This document shows positions 1 through 12,322 of a stretch of DNA of 59,033 nucleotides, piece by piece. The translations under genes were made by a program, and so were the position numbers. The DNA is from Hyphomicrobiales bacterium (GTDB lineage: Bacteria; Pseudomonadota; Alphaproteobacteria; Rhizobiales; Rhizobiaceae): contig QEVK01000024.1 of assembly GCA_003577315.1 (NCBI GenBank), positions 1 through 59,033 of the forward strand. Reading direction: 5' to 3'. Positions within the stretch are counted from its first letter, which is position 1, and the number at the start of each line of letters is the position of its first letter. Below the pieces are notes generated by a model. That model did not search any database and was not told where the DNA came from. It saw only the letters and a list, made by a program, of their open reading frames with translations.

Positions 1-1035
<1,035 letters not shown>

Positions 1036-1106
1036 TCAGCTCCTGTTGTCGATGCCGTGCCGCGAGGGGGCCGGCCGAATTTCAATGAACGGGAAGGGTC
1101 GGCCGA

Positions 1107-1403
1107 TCAGCCGATGATGCCCAGAATGTCGGATTCCTTCATGATGAGAAGGTCTTCGCCGTTGAGCTTGACCTCGGTGCCCGACCACTTGCCGAACAGG
1201 ACGCGGTCGCCGGCCTTCACGTCCAGCGGGATCAGCTTGCCGCTCTCGTCGCGCGCGCCCGAGCCGACCGAGATCACCTCGCCTTCCTGCGGCTTTTCCT
1301 TCGCGGTGTCCGGGATGATGATGCCACCGGCGGTCTTCTCCTCGGATTCGACCCGGCGGACGACCACGCGGTCATGAAGCGGGCGGAACTTCGACTTTGC
1401 CAT
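1107..1403 (-). CDS. groES: GroES co-chaperonin (10 kDa)
   Basis: This 98-residue co-chaperonin caps the GroEL ring and encloses folding substrates. It has the family features [12 protein letters not shown] at the N terminus, the mobile-loop segment [21 protein letters not shown], and a C terminus with the [12 protein letters not shown] pattern. Length is normal. It is the first gene of the groESL operon; the ATG at 1403 lies about 90 nt downstream of the predicted transcription start, and the CIRCE element lies in that leader. Regulation is therefore expected to be by the heat-shock repressor HrcA, perhaps also RpoH. Confidence 0.98.
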   Translation of the reverse strand: MAKSKFRPLHDRVVVRRVESEEKTAGGIIIPDTAKEKPQEGEVISVGSGARDESGKLIPLDVKAGDRVLFGKWSGTEVKLNGEDLLIMKESDILGIIG

Positions 1404-1464
1404 GTCTCTGGTGTCCTCGAAAATGGATTAAGGGGTTCCCTCCATCCGGCGGCGCCGGACGTGG

Positions 1465-1491
1465 TTAGCACTCACCGATGGCGAGTGCTAA
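1465..1491 (-). promoter_or_regulatory. CIRCE element (HrcA operator) of groESL
   Basis: Perfect inverted repeat TTAGCACTC, 9-nt spacer, GAGTGCTAA, which is the exact CIRCE consensus. It lies at about +5 to +31 relative to the transcription start predicted from the promoter at 1502-1530, in the groES leader. HrcA binding there would block transcription at normal temperature. hrcA itself is not in the window. Confidence 0.95.
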
Positions 1492-1501
1492 CATGGGCGT
1501 T

Positions 1502-1530
1502 GAGATAGTGGCGGGCTTCGACGCTGTCAA
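1502..1530 (-). promoter_or_regulatory. Sigma70-type promoter of groESL
   Basis: On the minus strand there is TTGACA (1530-1525), a 17-nt spacer and TATCTC (1507-1502), giving a start near 1495, just upstream of the CIRCE repeat. The -35 is perfect, the -10 moderate and the spacing ideal. Confidence 0.75.
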
Positions 1531-1550
1531 TATCGGATGCGACTTAATCG

Positions 1551-2279
1551 CTAACGCGAAGCGCGGGCGGACGAGGAAGACGCCATGGTGGCGACCCATC
1601 CGCGCGCGATGGCGAGGCCGGCGGCGTCGGCCTGCGGCCCGAAGCAGGCGGCCTCCAGGGGGTGGCGTTCGCTCCAGCCGGGCTGGCGCTCGGCCAGCCA
1701 TTCGGCGAAGGTTTCGGCCCACATCTCGACCATCGGCCGGTCGGCCTCGAAATGGAACTGGAAGCCGTAGGCGGCGCGGCCGACGCGGAAGGCCTGGTTG
1801 TGGACCGAAAGGTTGCCGGCAAGCCGCACGGCGCCGCGCGGCAGGATGAAGGTGTCGTCGTGCCACTGGAAGGTGCGGAACGAGGCCGGCAGCGCGGCAA
1901 GCACCGGGTCGGCCGCGCCTTCCGGCGTCAGCTCGACCTCGCGCCAGCCGAACTCGCTCGCGCCGCCGATGATGTTGTGCCCGCCATAGGCGCGCGCCAG
2001 CAACTGGCTGCCGAGGCAGATGCCGAGCACCGAGCGGCCCGAATCGCCGAAATCGCGCATCAGCGCGCACAGGCGCGGCAGCCACGGGCTTTCCCCGTCG
2101 GCGAGCGCGTTCTGGCCGCCGCCGAGAACGACCAACCCGTCATAGCCGTCCGGTGCGCCGGGCAGCGCATCGCCGAGGTCGGCGCGCACGAGCTCGACCG
2201 CCGCACCCGCCTCGTCGAGCGCAGCGCCGACCTGGCCGAGGCCGGTGCCGGCGAAGTTCTGGACGGCGAGGACGCGCAT
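1551..2279 (-). CDS. Class I glutamine amidotransferase (GMP synthase GATase-like)
   Basis: A 242-residue stand-alone class I glutamine amidotransferase domain of the kind annotated as GMP synthase-like. The nucleophile elbow GICLGSQLLA holds the catalytic Cys (about residue 86), and YGFQFHFEAD holds the catalytic His and Glu of the triad. An early LVVLGGGQNA segment matches the oxyanion region. No synthetase domain is attached, so the ammonia acceptor is unknown; homologous stand-alone proteins are linked to amine or gamma-glutamyl metabolism. It ends about 60 bp from the CIRCE element, converging on nothing, and starts divergently from the gene at 2363 with an 83-bp gap. Confidence 0.85.
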   Translation of the reverse strand: MRVLAVQNFAGTGLGQVGAALDEAGAAVELVRADLGDALPGAPDGYDGLVVLGGGQNALADGESPWLPRLCALMRDFGDSGRSVLGICLGSQLLARAYGGHNIIGGASEFGWREVELTPEGAADPVLAALPASFRTFQWHDDTFILPRGAVRLAGNLSVHNQAFRVGRAAYGFQFHFEADRPMVEMWAETFAEWLAERQPGWSERHPLEAACFGPQADAAGLAIARGWVATMASSSSARASR

Positions 2280-2362
2280 GGCTTGCCTTCGGATTCGGGT
2301 GGTGTCGCAAACAGGCCGCGAGCGATAGCATGGCCGCGCCGTCGCGCGAAAGGGAGGATGCC

Positions 2363-2998
2363 GTGCCGCTGCAAAACCGGGTCGATCCGTTCGGCGCGAT
2401 ACACGCCACGCCGGAACGCGCGCTGTTCACGGGAAACCGCGGCGTCATCCACGACCCCGCGACCAAGACGCTTCTGTCGCGCCGCTGGACGACGAAGGCG
2501 TGGATCGTCTGCGCGCTCGCGCATCCGGGCGGCGGCCGGCGCGAGCCGATGGGCCGCAACGGCCCGGCCGGCGGCGCGGGCTGGACCGAGCTGTTCTTCC
2601 TCGACGAGGTGACGGCGCTGGCCGCCGGCCACCGCCCCTGCTTCTACTGCCGCCGCGCGGCGGCGCTGTCGTTCCGGGCCTGCTTCGCCGCCGGCAACGG
2701 CATGGCCGCGGCGAGCGCGCCGGCGATGGACGACATCCTCCACCGGCAGCGGCTCGCGGCGGGCGGGACGGCGCGGACGCTTTCGCGCGCCGGGCTTGCC
2801 GCCCCGCCCGACGGCGCGGTGATCGAGGCCGGCGGCCTCGCCCATGCGCTGCGGCGCGGGCGTGCGCTGCCGTGGCGCTTTTGCGGCTACGGCGATCCGC
2901 AGCCGCTGCCGGCCGGCGCAAGGCTGGTCACCCCGCCGGCGACGGTCGCGGCGCTTGCCGCGGGCTTCGAGCCCGTCTGGCATCCTTCGGCGACCTGA
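2363..2998 (+). CDS. Uncharacterised conserved protein with a CFYC motif
   Basis: A 211-residue protein of a type I associate with Rhizobiales but cannot assign. I place the start at GTG 2363 because an AAGGGAGG ribosome-binding site lies 6 nt upstream (2349-2356) and the sequence before it is low-complexity Arg-rich read-through. Visible features are [24 protein letters not shown] at the N terminus (long conserved-looking stretch, quoted only in part: [11 protein letters not shown]), RRWTTKAWI, and HRPCFYC with a C-x2-C pair that could bind a metal. There is no signal peptide or membrane segment. It precedes rsmE on the same strand by 62 bp and may be co-transcribed with it. Confidence 0.7.
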   Translation: MPLQNRVDPFGAIHATPERALFTGNRGVIHDPATKTLLSRRWTTKAWIVCALAHPGGGRREPMGRNGPAGGAGWTELFFLDEVTALAAGHRPCFYCRRAAALSFRACFAAGNGMAAASAPAMDDILHRQRLAAGGTARTLSRAGLAAPPDGAVIEAGGLAHALRRGRALPWRFCGYGDPQPLPAGARLVTPPATVAALAAGFEPVWHPSAT

Positions 2999-3060
2999 CC
3001 GACCACCCCTTGACCGGCCACCCCTTGACCGGAACGCGCGGCTGGATCAACAGCTTTGCC

Positions 3061-3801
3061 ATGCGCGCGAACTACAGATTGCAGCGGCTCTTCGTGCCGC
3101 ACGACCTCGGCCACGGCGTCGCCTTCGACGCCGACCGGCCGCAGAGCCACTATCTCGCCCATGTGCTGCGCATGGCCGAGGGGGCGGAGCTGCTGGTCTT
3201 CAACGGCCGCGACGGCGAGTGGCGCGCCCGTGTCGCGGCCGTCGGCAAGAAGGGCGTGAGGCTTGCCGTGGGGAGGCGGGAGCGGCCGCAGCCGCCCGCG
3301 CCCGACCTCGTCTACGCCTTCGCCCCGCTGAAGGCGGGACGGCTCGACTACATGGTGCAGAAGGCGGTGGAGATGGGCGCGGGCACCCTCCAGCCCGTCC
3401 TCACGCAGCACACGCAGGTGGCGAAGCCGCCGATGGAGAAGATGCAGGCCAACGCGATCGAGGCGGCCGAGCAGTGCGGGGTGCTGGCGCTGCCGGCGCT
3501 GCGGCCGCCGGTGAAGCTCGACGCCCTGCTCGCCGGCTGGGAGACCGACCGGCGGCTGATCTTCTGCGACGAGGACGCGGCAACGGACGATCCGCTGCCG
3601 GCGCTGCGCGCGGTCGCGGAGAGCAAGGTCGGGGTGCTGATCGGCCCGGAGGGCGGGTTCTCGGACGACGAGCGGCGCGGGCTGAGGGCGCTTCCTTTCG
3701 TCACGGCGATCCCGCTCGGGCCCCGCATCCTGCGCGCCGACACGGCCGCCGTCGCCGCGCTGGCGCTGGTGCAGGCGACGCTCGGCGACTGGCGATCCTG
3801 A
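3061..3801 (+). CDS. rsmE: 16S rRNA (uracil1498-N3)-methyltransferase RsmE
   Basis: A SPOUT-family methyltransferase that methylates N3 of U1498 in 16S rRNA using S-adenosylmethionine. At 246 residues it has normal length. The N-terminal PUA-like part contains RLFVPHDL and HYLAHVLRM. The C-terminal knotted SAM-binding core contains [12 protein letters not shown] and [13 protein letters not shown], both family signatures. The ATG at 3061 was chosen because [12 protein letters not shown] is the expected N terminus; the frame is open further upstream but antisense-like in composition. gshA follows 113 bp downstream on the same strand. Confidence 0.95.
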   Translation: MRANYRLQRLFVPHDLGHGVAFDADRPQSHYLAHVLRMAEGAELLVFNGRDGEWRARVAAVGKKGVRLAVGRRERPQPPAPDLVYAFAPLKAGRLDYMVQKAVEMGAGTLQPVLTQHTQVAKPPMEKMQANAIEAAEQCGVLALPALRPPVKLDALLAGWETDRRLIFCDEDAATDDPLPALRAVAESKVGVLIGPEGGFSDDERRGLRALPFVTAIPLGPRILRADTAAVAALALVQATLGDWRS

Positions 3802-3914
3802 AGCGCGGTTGATCAAGGCGTCAGGATTTTTCGCTTGATCGCGGGCGGCAGTTCCGCTCAACACTCGCGCGCTGCCGTCCGGGCAGCGGCGACAGGCAGG
3901 CCAAGGACACGCAC

Positions 3915-5288
3915 ATGGCGCGCGACACCACCGATTTCAGTCCGATCGAGGGCGTGGACGAGCTTGTCTCCTACCTCGCGGCCGGCTCCAGGCCGAAGGA
4001 GGCGTGGCGCATCGGCACCGAGCACGAGAAGTTTCCCTTCTACGTCGACGGCAACCGGCCCGTGCCCTATGGCGGCGAGCGCGGCATCAAGGCGCTGCTG
4101 GAGGGCATGCGCAACCTGCTCGGCTGGGAGCCGATCGTCGATGCCGGCCACATCATCGGCCTGGTCGAGCCGACCGGACAGGGCGCGATCAGCCTGGAGC
4201 CCGGCGGCCAGTTCGAGCTGTCCGGCGCGCCGGTGGAGACGATCCACCAGACCTGCCGCGAGGGCAACGCCCACCTCGCGCAACTGCGCGAGGTGGCCGA
4301 GCCGCTCGGCATCCGCTTCCTCGGCCTCGGCGGCAGCCCGAAATGGACGCTTGCCGAGACGCCGCGCATGCCCAAGTCGCGCTACGACATCATGACCGCC
4401 TACATGCCCAAGGTCGGCGGCCAGGGCCTCGACATGATGTACCGCACCTGCACCATCCAGGTGAACCTCGACTTCTCCAGCGAGGCGGACATGCGGCGCA
4501 AGATGCAGGTGTCGCTGAAGCTGCAACCGCTGGCCACGGCGCTGTTTTCCAACTCGCCCTTCACCGAGGGCCGGCCGAACGGCATGCAGAGCTGGCGCGC
4601 CGACATCTGGCGCGACACCGACAACCGGCGCTCCGGCATCCCCGAATTCTGCTTCTCGGCCGATTTCGGCTTCGCCGACTATGTCGAATGGGCGCTCGAC
4701 GTGCCGATGTACTTCATCATCCGCGAGGGCCGCTATTTCGACGCCACCCACGTCACCTTCCGCCAGTTCATGGCGGGCGCGCTGCGCAACGAGGTCAGCG
4801 ACGGCATGCCCACCATCGGCGACTGGGCCAACCACCTGTCGACGCTGTTCCCCGACGTGCGGCTGAAGCGGTTCCTGGAGATGCGCGGCGCCGACGGCGG
4901 GCCGTGGCGGCGCATCTGCGCGCTGCCGGCCTTCTGGGTCGGGCTGCTCTACGACGAGGCCGCGCTCGACGCGGCCGAGGCGCTGACGCGCGACTGGAGC
5001 TTCGCCGAGGTCGTCGCCATGCGCGACGCCGTGCCGACGCAGGCGCTGGCCACGCGCTTCCGCAACGCCACGCTACGCGAGATCGCGCGCGAGGCGCTCG
5101 AAATCTCGCGCCGGGGCCTTGCCGCGCGCGGGCGCCTGAACCGCGAGGGCAGCGACGAGACCGGCTATCTCGCGCCCCTCGACGAGGTGGTGGCGCGCGG
5201 CACCACGAGCGCGCAGGAGATGCTGACCGCCTGGCGCACGCGATGGGGCGGCTCGATCGAGCCGGTCTTCCTCGAATACGCCTATTGA
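3915..5288 (+). CDS. gshA: Glutamate-cysteine ligase (plant/alphaproteobacterial type)
   Basis: Catalyses ATP-dependent joining of glutamate and cysteine, the first and rate-limiting step of glutathione synthesis. The 457-residue protein belongs to the GCS2 group found in Alphaproteobacteria and plants, not the E. coli GshA group. Diagnostic segments are WRIGTEHEKF, EPTGQGAISLEPGGQFELSG (substrate loop), and MYRTCTIQVNLDFSSE. Length is as expected. The partner gshB is 30 kb away at 34029. It follows rsmE; the next gene is convergent 22 bp away, so its end is tightly packed. Confidence 0.95.
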   Translation: MARDTTDFSPIEGVDELVSYLAAGSRPKEAWRIGTEHEKFPFYVDGNRPVPYGGERGIKALLEGMRNLLGWEPIVDAGHIIGLVEPTGQGAISLEPGGQFELSGAPVETIHQTCREGNAHLAQLREVAEPLGIRFLGLGGSPKWTLAETPRMPKSRYDIMTAYMPKVGGQGLDMMYRTCTIQVNLDFSSEADMRRKMQVSLKLQPLATALFSNSPFTEGRPNGMQSWRADIWRDTDNRRSGIPEFCFSADFGFADYVEWALDVPMYFIIREGRYFDATHVTFRQFMAGALRNEVSDGMPTIGDWANHLSTLFPDVRLKRFLEMRGADGGPWRRICALPAFWVGLLYDEAALDAAEALTRDWSFAEVVAMRDAVPTQALATRFRNATLREIAREALEISRRGLAARGRLNREGSDETGYLAPLDEVVARGTTSAQEMLTAWRTRWGGSIEPVFLEYAY

Positions 5289-5310
5289 GGACGGGCGGCC
5301 GGCGCGGGCC

Positions 5311-7140
5311 TCAGTCGTAGCTGTAGTCGGCGGCGGCGGGCGAAACGAAGGGCGCGTTCCACGACCCGCCGACGAAGAACGGCATCTGCGCCGGCGCGCG
5401 CGTGCCGTCCTGCGCCACCGGCGCGAAATAGCCGGAAAGCGCCAGCGCCTGGCCGACATAGTGGACGATGCCGGCCACCGACACCGTCATCTGCTGCTCG
5501 AGCTGAACGTCGGCCTTCTCGATGCGCGCGACGCCGCCGCTGACCCTGGCCTTGAAGTCGAAGCCGCGCAGCGGCAGCGTGCCGCCGGCCACCTCCGACA
5601 GCGGGAAGAAGCCGCCGTCGGCCCACAGCGCCCTGAAGCGGGCGAGGTCGAAGCCGGACAACGCGCCCTGCCCCAGCGAGGCCGTCACCGAGCCCTCGGC
5701 GCGCGCCATCGCCTCGTCCCAGTCGTCGCCGGTGCCCTTGAGCATCACCGAGACGCTGGCGCGGCCCTGCGGCAGCAGGCGCTCCGCGCCCGCCGCCTTG
5801 GCCAGCGCCAGCGCATCGACGTTGCTCGCCATCAGCCGCATCTCGACGGTCTTCTCGCCGCCAGCGCCGTCGATGCGCAGGCCGGCCTGCACCTCGCCGC
5901 CGAAGGCGGTGGCGTCGGAGATGTCGAAGGCGGCGAGGTTGCCCTTGACCTGCGTGGAGGCGGCGACGTCCGTCAGCGCCACCGCCCCGAAGGTGGCGGC
6001 GGCCGAGGACAGCCTGAGGTCGAGCGAGAGCTGGTCGGAAAAGGCGGTGTCGATGCGGTCGTGGATGCTGCCGGCGCCTGAGGCCGCCGGGGTGAAGGCC
6101 ATGAGGAAGGAGCGCAGGTCGAGCTTGTCGAAGGCGAGCGTGCCGGAAATGGCGGGAACCGCGTCTGCGAAGGACAGGTCGAGCACGCCGCGCCCGGTGT
6201 TGCCGCCCAGCGTCAGCGTCGTCTGGTCGAGTTGCAGCCGCCTGGCGTTGCCCTGGACGCGGCTTGCCACCGACATCGCGCCGATGGCCGCGCCCGGGGC
6301 GATGCGGGTGCGCGACCATTCGAGCATGCGCCGGATCGACGGCGAGGAGATTTTCGCCGGCCCATCGAAATAGGCGTCGCCGGAGAGGTTCGCCGTGCCC
6401 TCGAAGCCGGCCTCCACCAGCGCCGACTTGAGCGAGGCGCTGACGGCGGTGCTGCCGCCGGCGATCAGGATCAGCGGCGAGGCGGCCGACGCCTCGACGG
6501 CGACGTTCTCGCCGCGCCAGATGCCGGTGGCGACCAGCCGCGCGCCGCGGTTGAGCGACGGCCACACGACGCGGCCGCGCAGGCTGGTGACGACGTCGCC
6601 CTCGGCGTCGACGATGCGCCCGTCGAAGAACTCGACCGTGCCGAAGGCGATGTCGGGCAGCGCCCCGGCGTCGGGGCTGGCGGGATTGTCGGCCACGACC
6701 TTGCGCGCGGTCTCGACGGCGCGCATCATCCTGCCGCCGCCGGGCGAGGCCGGCAGGTCGAGCACGGAGCCGGAGGTGGAGAGCCTGAGAAGCGGCCGGT
6801 GCATCGACATGCCCGACAGGACGACGTTGCCGCGCAGCGCGGCGAGCGGCGACAGCGACACCTCCAGCCGCTCGGCCTCCAGCACCGGCGGCCGGCCGCC
6901 GTCGGCCCATTCGTGGAAGGCGACGTCCTCCAGCGTGGCGCGGAAGCCCGGCCACACGTCGAGGACCGGCGCGGCCCCCAGCGACACGCGGTAGCCGCTC
7001 CACAGGCCGAGCTCATAGGCGATGCGGTCGCGCACGATCTGCGTCGAGGCGATCCACGGCAGGGCGGCCAGAAGCAGGATCGCCAGCGCGACAAGCGCGG
7101 CGAAAGCTGCCAAGCCTCTCTTTACCGTCAGGAACCGCAT
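5311..7140 (-). CDS. AsmA-family protein
   Basis: A 609-residue protein with a single N-terminal membrane anchor (about residues 7-29, hydrophobic [16 protein letters not shown]) followed by a long periplasmic region rich in short beta strands. The pattern matches Asm[15 protein letters not shown] near residue 64, [20 protein letters not shown], and a C-terminal half with [18 protein letters not shown] and [18 protein letters not shown]. AsmA-like proteins are thought to be bridge-like carriers or assembly factors for the outer membrane. The function here is inferred from the family only. It is convergent with gshA and divergent from the acetoacetyl-CoA synthetase gene. Confidence 0.8.
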   Translation of the reverse strand: MRFLTVKRGLAAFAALVALAILLLAALPWIASTQIVRDRIAYELGLWSGYRVSLGAAPVLDVWPGFRATLEDVAFHEWADGGRPPVLEAERLEVSLSPLAALRGNVVLSGMSMHRPLLRLSTSGSVLDLPASPGGGRMMRAVETARKVVADNPASPDAGALPDIAFGTVEFFDGRIVDAEGDVVTSLRGRVVWPSLNRGARLVATGIWRGENVAVEASAASPLILIAGGSTAVSASLKSALVEAGFEGTANLSGDAYFDGPAKISSPSIRRMLEWSRTRIAPGAAIGAMSVASRVQGNARRLQLDQTTLTLGGNTGRGVLDLSFADAVPAISGTLAFDKLDLRSFLMAFTPAASGAGSIHDRIDTAFSDQLSLDLRLSSAAATFGAVALTDVAASTQVKGNLAAFDISDATAFGGEVQAGLRIDGAGGEKTVEMRLMASNVDALALAKAAGAERLLPQGRASVSVMLKGTGDDWDEAMARAEGSVTASLGQGALSGFDLARFRALWADGGFFPLSEVAGGTLPLRGFDFKARVSGGVARIEKADVQLEQQMTVSVAGIVHYVGQALALSGYFAPVAQDGTRAPAQMPFFVGGSWNAPFVSPAAADYSYD

Positions 7141-7349
7141 GCCGCCTCACCGCCTCGATGGCGCCGCCCGCGACGCACCCTTTCGCTAACCAATACGCGC
7201 GCTATCCGCATTTCAAGCTTTTATGGCCCGGCCAAGGCGGTTTCCAACAAAGGGGATGGTATTTTCGCCCGCTTGCCTTGGCGCGCGACCCGATGTTTAA
7301 CCGTGACCGCGCGAGCCAGTTTTCCAGCCAGTTTTCCCGGAGGAACCGC

Positions 7350-9320
<1,971 letters not shown>

Positions 9321-9477
9321 GGATCCCGCGCCGCGCGGGCCGGCCGGCGCCGGCCGCACCGGCGGCAGGGTTAACGAACGGTAACGCCGAAATTTACCTC
9401 GTTTTCACAGGTGGCGCGGATTCGTAAACTTCTAACGGCCCCGGTAAGGAACCGTTAAGGCCCGGCCGCGATAGTCG

Positions 9478-9594
9478 TGCGTAACTTGAGGGAGACATGC
9501 TGCTCCGACGCCCCCCAACGGTAGCAGAATCGCTCAAGCCCCTGTGTGACAGCCGATTTTCTCATTCAAGCGCCCTTCCGGGCGCTTTTTCTTT
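9478..9594 (+). ncRNA. Candidate trans-acting small RNA with C-rich loop and intrinsic terminator
   Basis: Within the 425-bp gap 9321-9745 there is no gene, but there is a compact structured segment. CTTGAG (9485-9490) pairs with CTCAAG (9533-9538). Inside, CTGCTCCG (9500-9507) pairs with CGG-T-AGCAG (9519-9527), leaving a loop with six consecutive C residues. A terminator hairpin follows at 9568-9594. Stem, C-rich loop and terminator are typical of alphaproteobacterial sRNAs that pair with ribosome-binding sites. No Rfam family could be recognised. The 5' end is a guess, and no clear promoter was found beyond a weak GATAGT near 9471. Confidence 0.45.
9568..9594 (+). terminator. Rho-independent terminator
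   Basis: Perfect 8-bp stem AAGCGCCC / GGGCGCTT with loop TTCC, followed by TTTTTCTTTT. It would end the candidate sRNA upstream, or read-through from the acetoacetyl-CoA synthetase gene. Confidence 0.85.
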
Positions 9595-9636
9595 TCCCCG
9601 TGGCTGCGACGGCTCGCCCGCGGGCATGCAATAACT

Positions 9637-9651
9637 TGAATTTGAAAATCA
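9637..9651 (+). promoter_or_regulatory. Candidate IRO box (RirA site) of the ferric-iron importer
   Basis: TGA-N9-TCA (TGAATTTGAAAATCA) lies 95 bp upstream of the iron-binding-protein start. TGA-N9-TCA is the published iron-responsive operator of the rhizobial regulator RirA. The sequence is AT-rich inside a GC-rich genome, and the neighbouring gene is an iron transporter, which makes the match more than chance. Confidence 0.6.
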
Positions 9652-9745
9652 GGTATCGTAGTCGTCGCTTCGGGGGAAAGCGCGCTGCGTGCCTTGGGGT
9701 GCGGGCGCGGTTTTCTTTGCGTCGCCGCCAACAGGGAGCACAACG

Positions 9746-10741
9746 ATGAAGAGATTTCTGGCAGGGTGCATCGCGCTCGCCATGAGCCTGCCCGTGACCG
9801 CCGTCATGGCGCAGGCACAGGAACTGACCGTCTATTCTGGACGCGGCGAGGCGCTGGTCGGCCCGATCATCGCCCAGTTCGAGCGCGAGTCCGGCGTCAA
9901 GGTCAACGTGCGCTACGGCGGCACCTCCGAGCTTGCCACCCTGCTCACCGAGGAGGGCGCGCAGTCGCCGGCCGACGTGTTCTGGGCGCAGGACGGCGGC
10001 GCGCTCGGCGCGGTCGCGCCCCTCTTCGCCGATCTTCCGGCCGAGGTGAACGAAGGCGTTTCGGCCGAATTCCGCAACGTCAACAACAAGTGGGCGCCCA
10101 CCAGCGGCCGCTCGCGCACGCTGGTCTACTCGACGGAGCGCGTGCAGGAGGCCGACCTGCCCGCCTCCATCGCCGACCTGACGAACGAGAAGTACAAGGG
10201 CCGCGTGGCCTGGGCGCCGACCAACGGCTCGTTCCAGGCCTTCGTCACCGCCTTCCGGGTCGCGCATGGCGACGACGCCGCCAGGCAGTGGCTGGAGGGC
10301 ATGATCGCCAACGACGCCAAGGCCTACCGCAACAACGGCTCCCAGATCGAGGCGATCGCCAATGGCGAGGTCGATTTCGGCCTGGTCAACAACTACTATC
10401 TCGGCCGCTATCTCGCCCGTGACGACAAGTTCCCGGTGGCGCAGACGCATTTCGGGGCCGGCGACATCGGCAACCTGCTGAACGTGGCGGGCGCCGGCAT
10501 CGTCGCCGCCAGCGACAACCAGGAAGTTGCCCGCCAGTTCATCGACTACCTGCTTTCCCCGAAGGCCCAGCAGTACATCACCACGCAGGGCAACGAGTAT
10601 CCGGTGATCCCGGGCCTCATCGCCAACCCCACGCTCGAGCCGTTCGAGGAGCTTCAGGCGCTCAGCCCCAAGGTCGACATCGACGCGATCTCCGACCTCG
10701 AGGGCACGCTCGAGCTGCTGCGCCAGGTCGGCCTGCTCTGA
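9746..10741 (+). CDS. Periplasmic ferric-iron-binding protein (FbpA/AfuA family)
   Basis: A solute-binding protein of an iron(III) ABC importer, 331 residues. A Sec signal peptide occupies about residues 1-26 (KRFLAGCIALAMSLPVTAVMA, ending near AQAQE). The mature protein starts ELTVYSGRGEALV, typical of FbpA/FutA proteins, and contains SGRSRTLVYS, YKGRVAWAPTNGSFQ and GLVNNYYLGRY with the adjacent tyrosine pair (NYY) that binds ferric iron. ATG 9746 was chosen because the signal peptide starts there, with an AGGGAG site 8 nt upstream. The permease gene follows immediately. An IRO box upstream suggests iron repression by RirA. Confidence 0.9.
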   Translation: MKRFLAGCIALAMSLPVTAVMAQAQELTVYSGRGEALVGPIIAQFERESGVKVNVRYGGTSELATLLTEEGAQSPADVFWAQDGGALGAVAPLFADLPAEVNEGVSAEFRNVNNKWAPTSGRSRTLVYSTERVQEADLPASIADLTNEKYKGRVAWAPTNGSFQAFVTAFRVAHGDDAARQWLEGMIANDAKAYRNNGSQIEAIANGEVDFGLVNNYYLGRYLARDDKFPVAQTHFGAGDIGNLLNVAGAGIVAASDNQEVARQFIDYLLSPKAQQYITTQGNEYPVIPGLIANPTLEPFEELQALSPKVDIDAISDLEGTLELLRQVGLL

Positions 10742-12321
10742 CCAGCGCCGTCTTCGGGACATGGCCGCCGCGCGCGCGGCGGCCCTCGCTTCTCCTGCTC
10801 GCCCCGGCGTTCCTCGTCGGGGCGGGCATGCTCGTGCCCATGATCTATCTGGTGGCGCGGGCCTTCGACGCCGACGCCGCGACGCTGGTCGACGTGGTGT
10901 TCCGCCGGCGCAACCTCGCGCTATTGGGCAACACGCTGGCGCTGACGGCCTGCGTGCTGGCGGTGACGACGGCGGTGGCGCTGCCGCTCGCCTGGCTGGT
11001 GACGCGCTCCGACCTGCGCTTCAAGGGCCTGCACTCCGTCCTCGGCGTGCTGCCGCTGGCCGTTCCCGGCTATGTCATGGCCTATGCGCTGATCGGGCTT
11101 TCAGGCTATTACGGCTTCGCCAGCCAGCTTCTCGGCATCCGCCTGCCGCGGCCGGAGGGGCTGTGGGGGGCGGCGCTGGCGCTTTCGCTCTATACCTTCC
11201 CCTATCTGTTCCTGAACCTGCGCGCCGCGCTCCTCGGCCTCGACCCCGGCCTCGAGGAAAGCGCGCGCTGCCTCGGCCGCTCGCCGTGGAACACGTTCCG
11301 CACCGTGACGCTGCCGCATCTGGTGCCGGCGCTGCTGGCGGGCTGGCTGGTGATCGCGCTCTACGTCGTCGGCGATTTCGGCGTCATCGCGCTGATGCGC
11401 TACGAGGTGTTCAGCTACGCGATCTTCACCCAGTATTCGGCGGCCTTCGACCGCGTCTACGCGGCATGGCTGTCGCTGATGCTGATGGCGGTGACGCTGT
11501 CCTTCATCCTGATCGAGGCGAGGCTGCGCAGGGGCCGCTACGCGCGCACCGGCAAGGGCGCGGCGCGGCCGCCGGCACCCGTGCCGCTCGGGCGGCTGCG
11601 GCCGCTGGCCTTCGCCTTTCTCACCGTCGTCCACGGCGCCTCGCTCGGCCTGCCGCTCGCGGTCCTTCTCTACTGGATGGCGCGGAGCGGCGCGAGCGCC
11701 GATCTCCTCGAGGTGGCGCGCGCCTTCTGGCGCACCGCGCTCGTCGCCGTGCCGGCGGCGACGCTGGCCACCGGCCTGGCGCTGCCGGTGGTGTATCTGA
11801 CCGTGCGCTTCCCCTCGCCGCTCGCCTCGGCCGTCGACCGCCTCGTCTATCTCGGCTATGCCGTGCCGCCGCTCGCCTTCGCGCTGTCGATGGTGTTCTT
11901 CGCGCTGCGCGCCGCGCCCTTCCTCTACCAGACGCTGGCGCTGCTGATCTTCGCCTATGCCATGACGTTCCTGGCGCTGGCCATGGGGCCGATGCGCAGC
12001 CGCCTGCTCCAGATCGGGCCGAGGCTGGAGGAGGTGTCGCGCTCGCTCGGCTACGGGCCGTGGCACGCCTTCAGGCTGGCGACCCTGCCGCTGGTGCGGC
12101 GCTCGATGCTGGCGGCGGGGCTGCTCGTGTTCATCAGCGTCGTCAAGGAGCTGCCGATCACCTTCCTGCTGGCGCCCACCGGCCACACGACGCTGTCGAT
12201 GGCCGTGTTCAGCCGCACCTCGGAAGGCATGATGGCGGAGGCGGCGCCCTACGCGCTGATGATCGTCGTCTTCTCCAGCCTGTTCGTCGGGCTGATCCTG
12301 CGCTACGAGGGCCGGCGATAG
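10738..12321 (+). CDS. Ferric-iron ABC transporter permease (FbpB type, duplicated domain)
   Basis: An inner-membrane permease with two fused BPD_transp_1 halves and about 12 helices, as in FbpB/AfuB. Each half carries an EAA loop: LEESARCLGRSPWNTFRTVTLP in the first and LEEVSRSLGYGPWHAFRLATLP in the second (each quoted only as landmarks, LEESARCLG and LEEVSRSLG). The first ATG, at 10828, would cut helix 1 in half; the frame upstream reads a full hydrophobic segment LLLLAPAFLVGAG. The start is therefore probably the CTG at 10738, overlapping the stop of the previous gene (CTGA); an ATG 10828 start cannot be excluded. No ATPase gene follows, so the ATPase must be encoded elsewhere. Confidence 0.85.
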   Translation: MTSAVFGTWPPRARRPSLLLLAPAFLVGAGMLVPMIYLVARAFDADAATLVDVVFRRRNLALLGNTLALTACVLAVTTAVALPLAWLVTRSDLRFKGLHSVLGVLPLAVPGYVMAYALIGLSGYYGFASQLLGIRLPRPEGLWGAALALSLYTFPYLFLNLRAALLGLDPGLEESARCLGRSPWNTFRTVTLPHLVPALLAGWLVIALYVVGDFGVIALMRYEVFSYAIFTQYSAAFDRVYAAWLSLMLMAVTLSFILIEARLRRGRYARTGKGAARPPAPVPLGRLRPLAFAFLTVVHGASLGLPLAVLLYWMARSGASADLLEVARAFWRTALVAVPAATLATGLALPVVYLTVRFPSPLASAVDRLVYLGYAVPPLAFALSMVFFALRAAPFLYQTLALLIFAYAMTFLALAMGPMRSRLLQIGPRLEEVSRSLGYGPWHAFRLATLPLVRRSMLAAGLLVFISVVKELPITFLLAPTGHTTLSMAVFSRTSEGMMAEAAPYALMIVVFSSLFVGLILRYEGRR

Positions 12322-12322
12322 A

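Noticed and set aside
9371..9385. CtrA-like site TTAACGAACGGTAAC
   Set aside because: The second half does not match TTAA at the right distance, and there is no supporting promoter.
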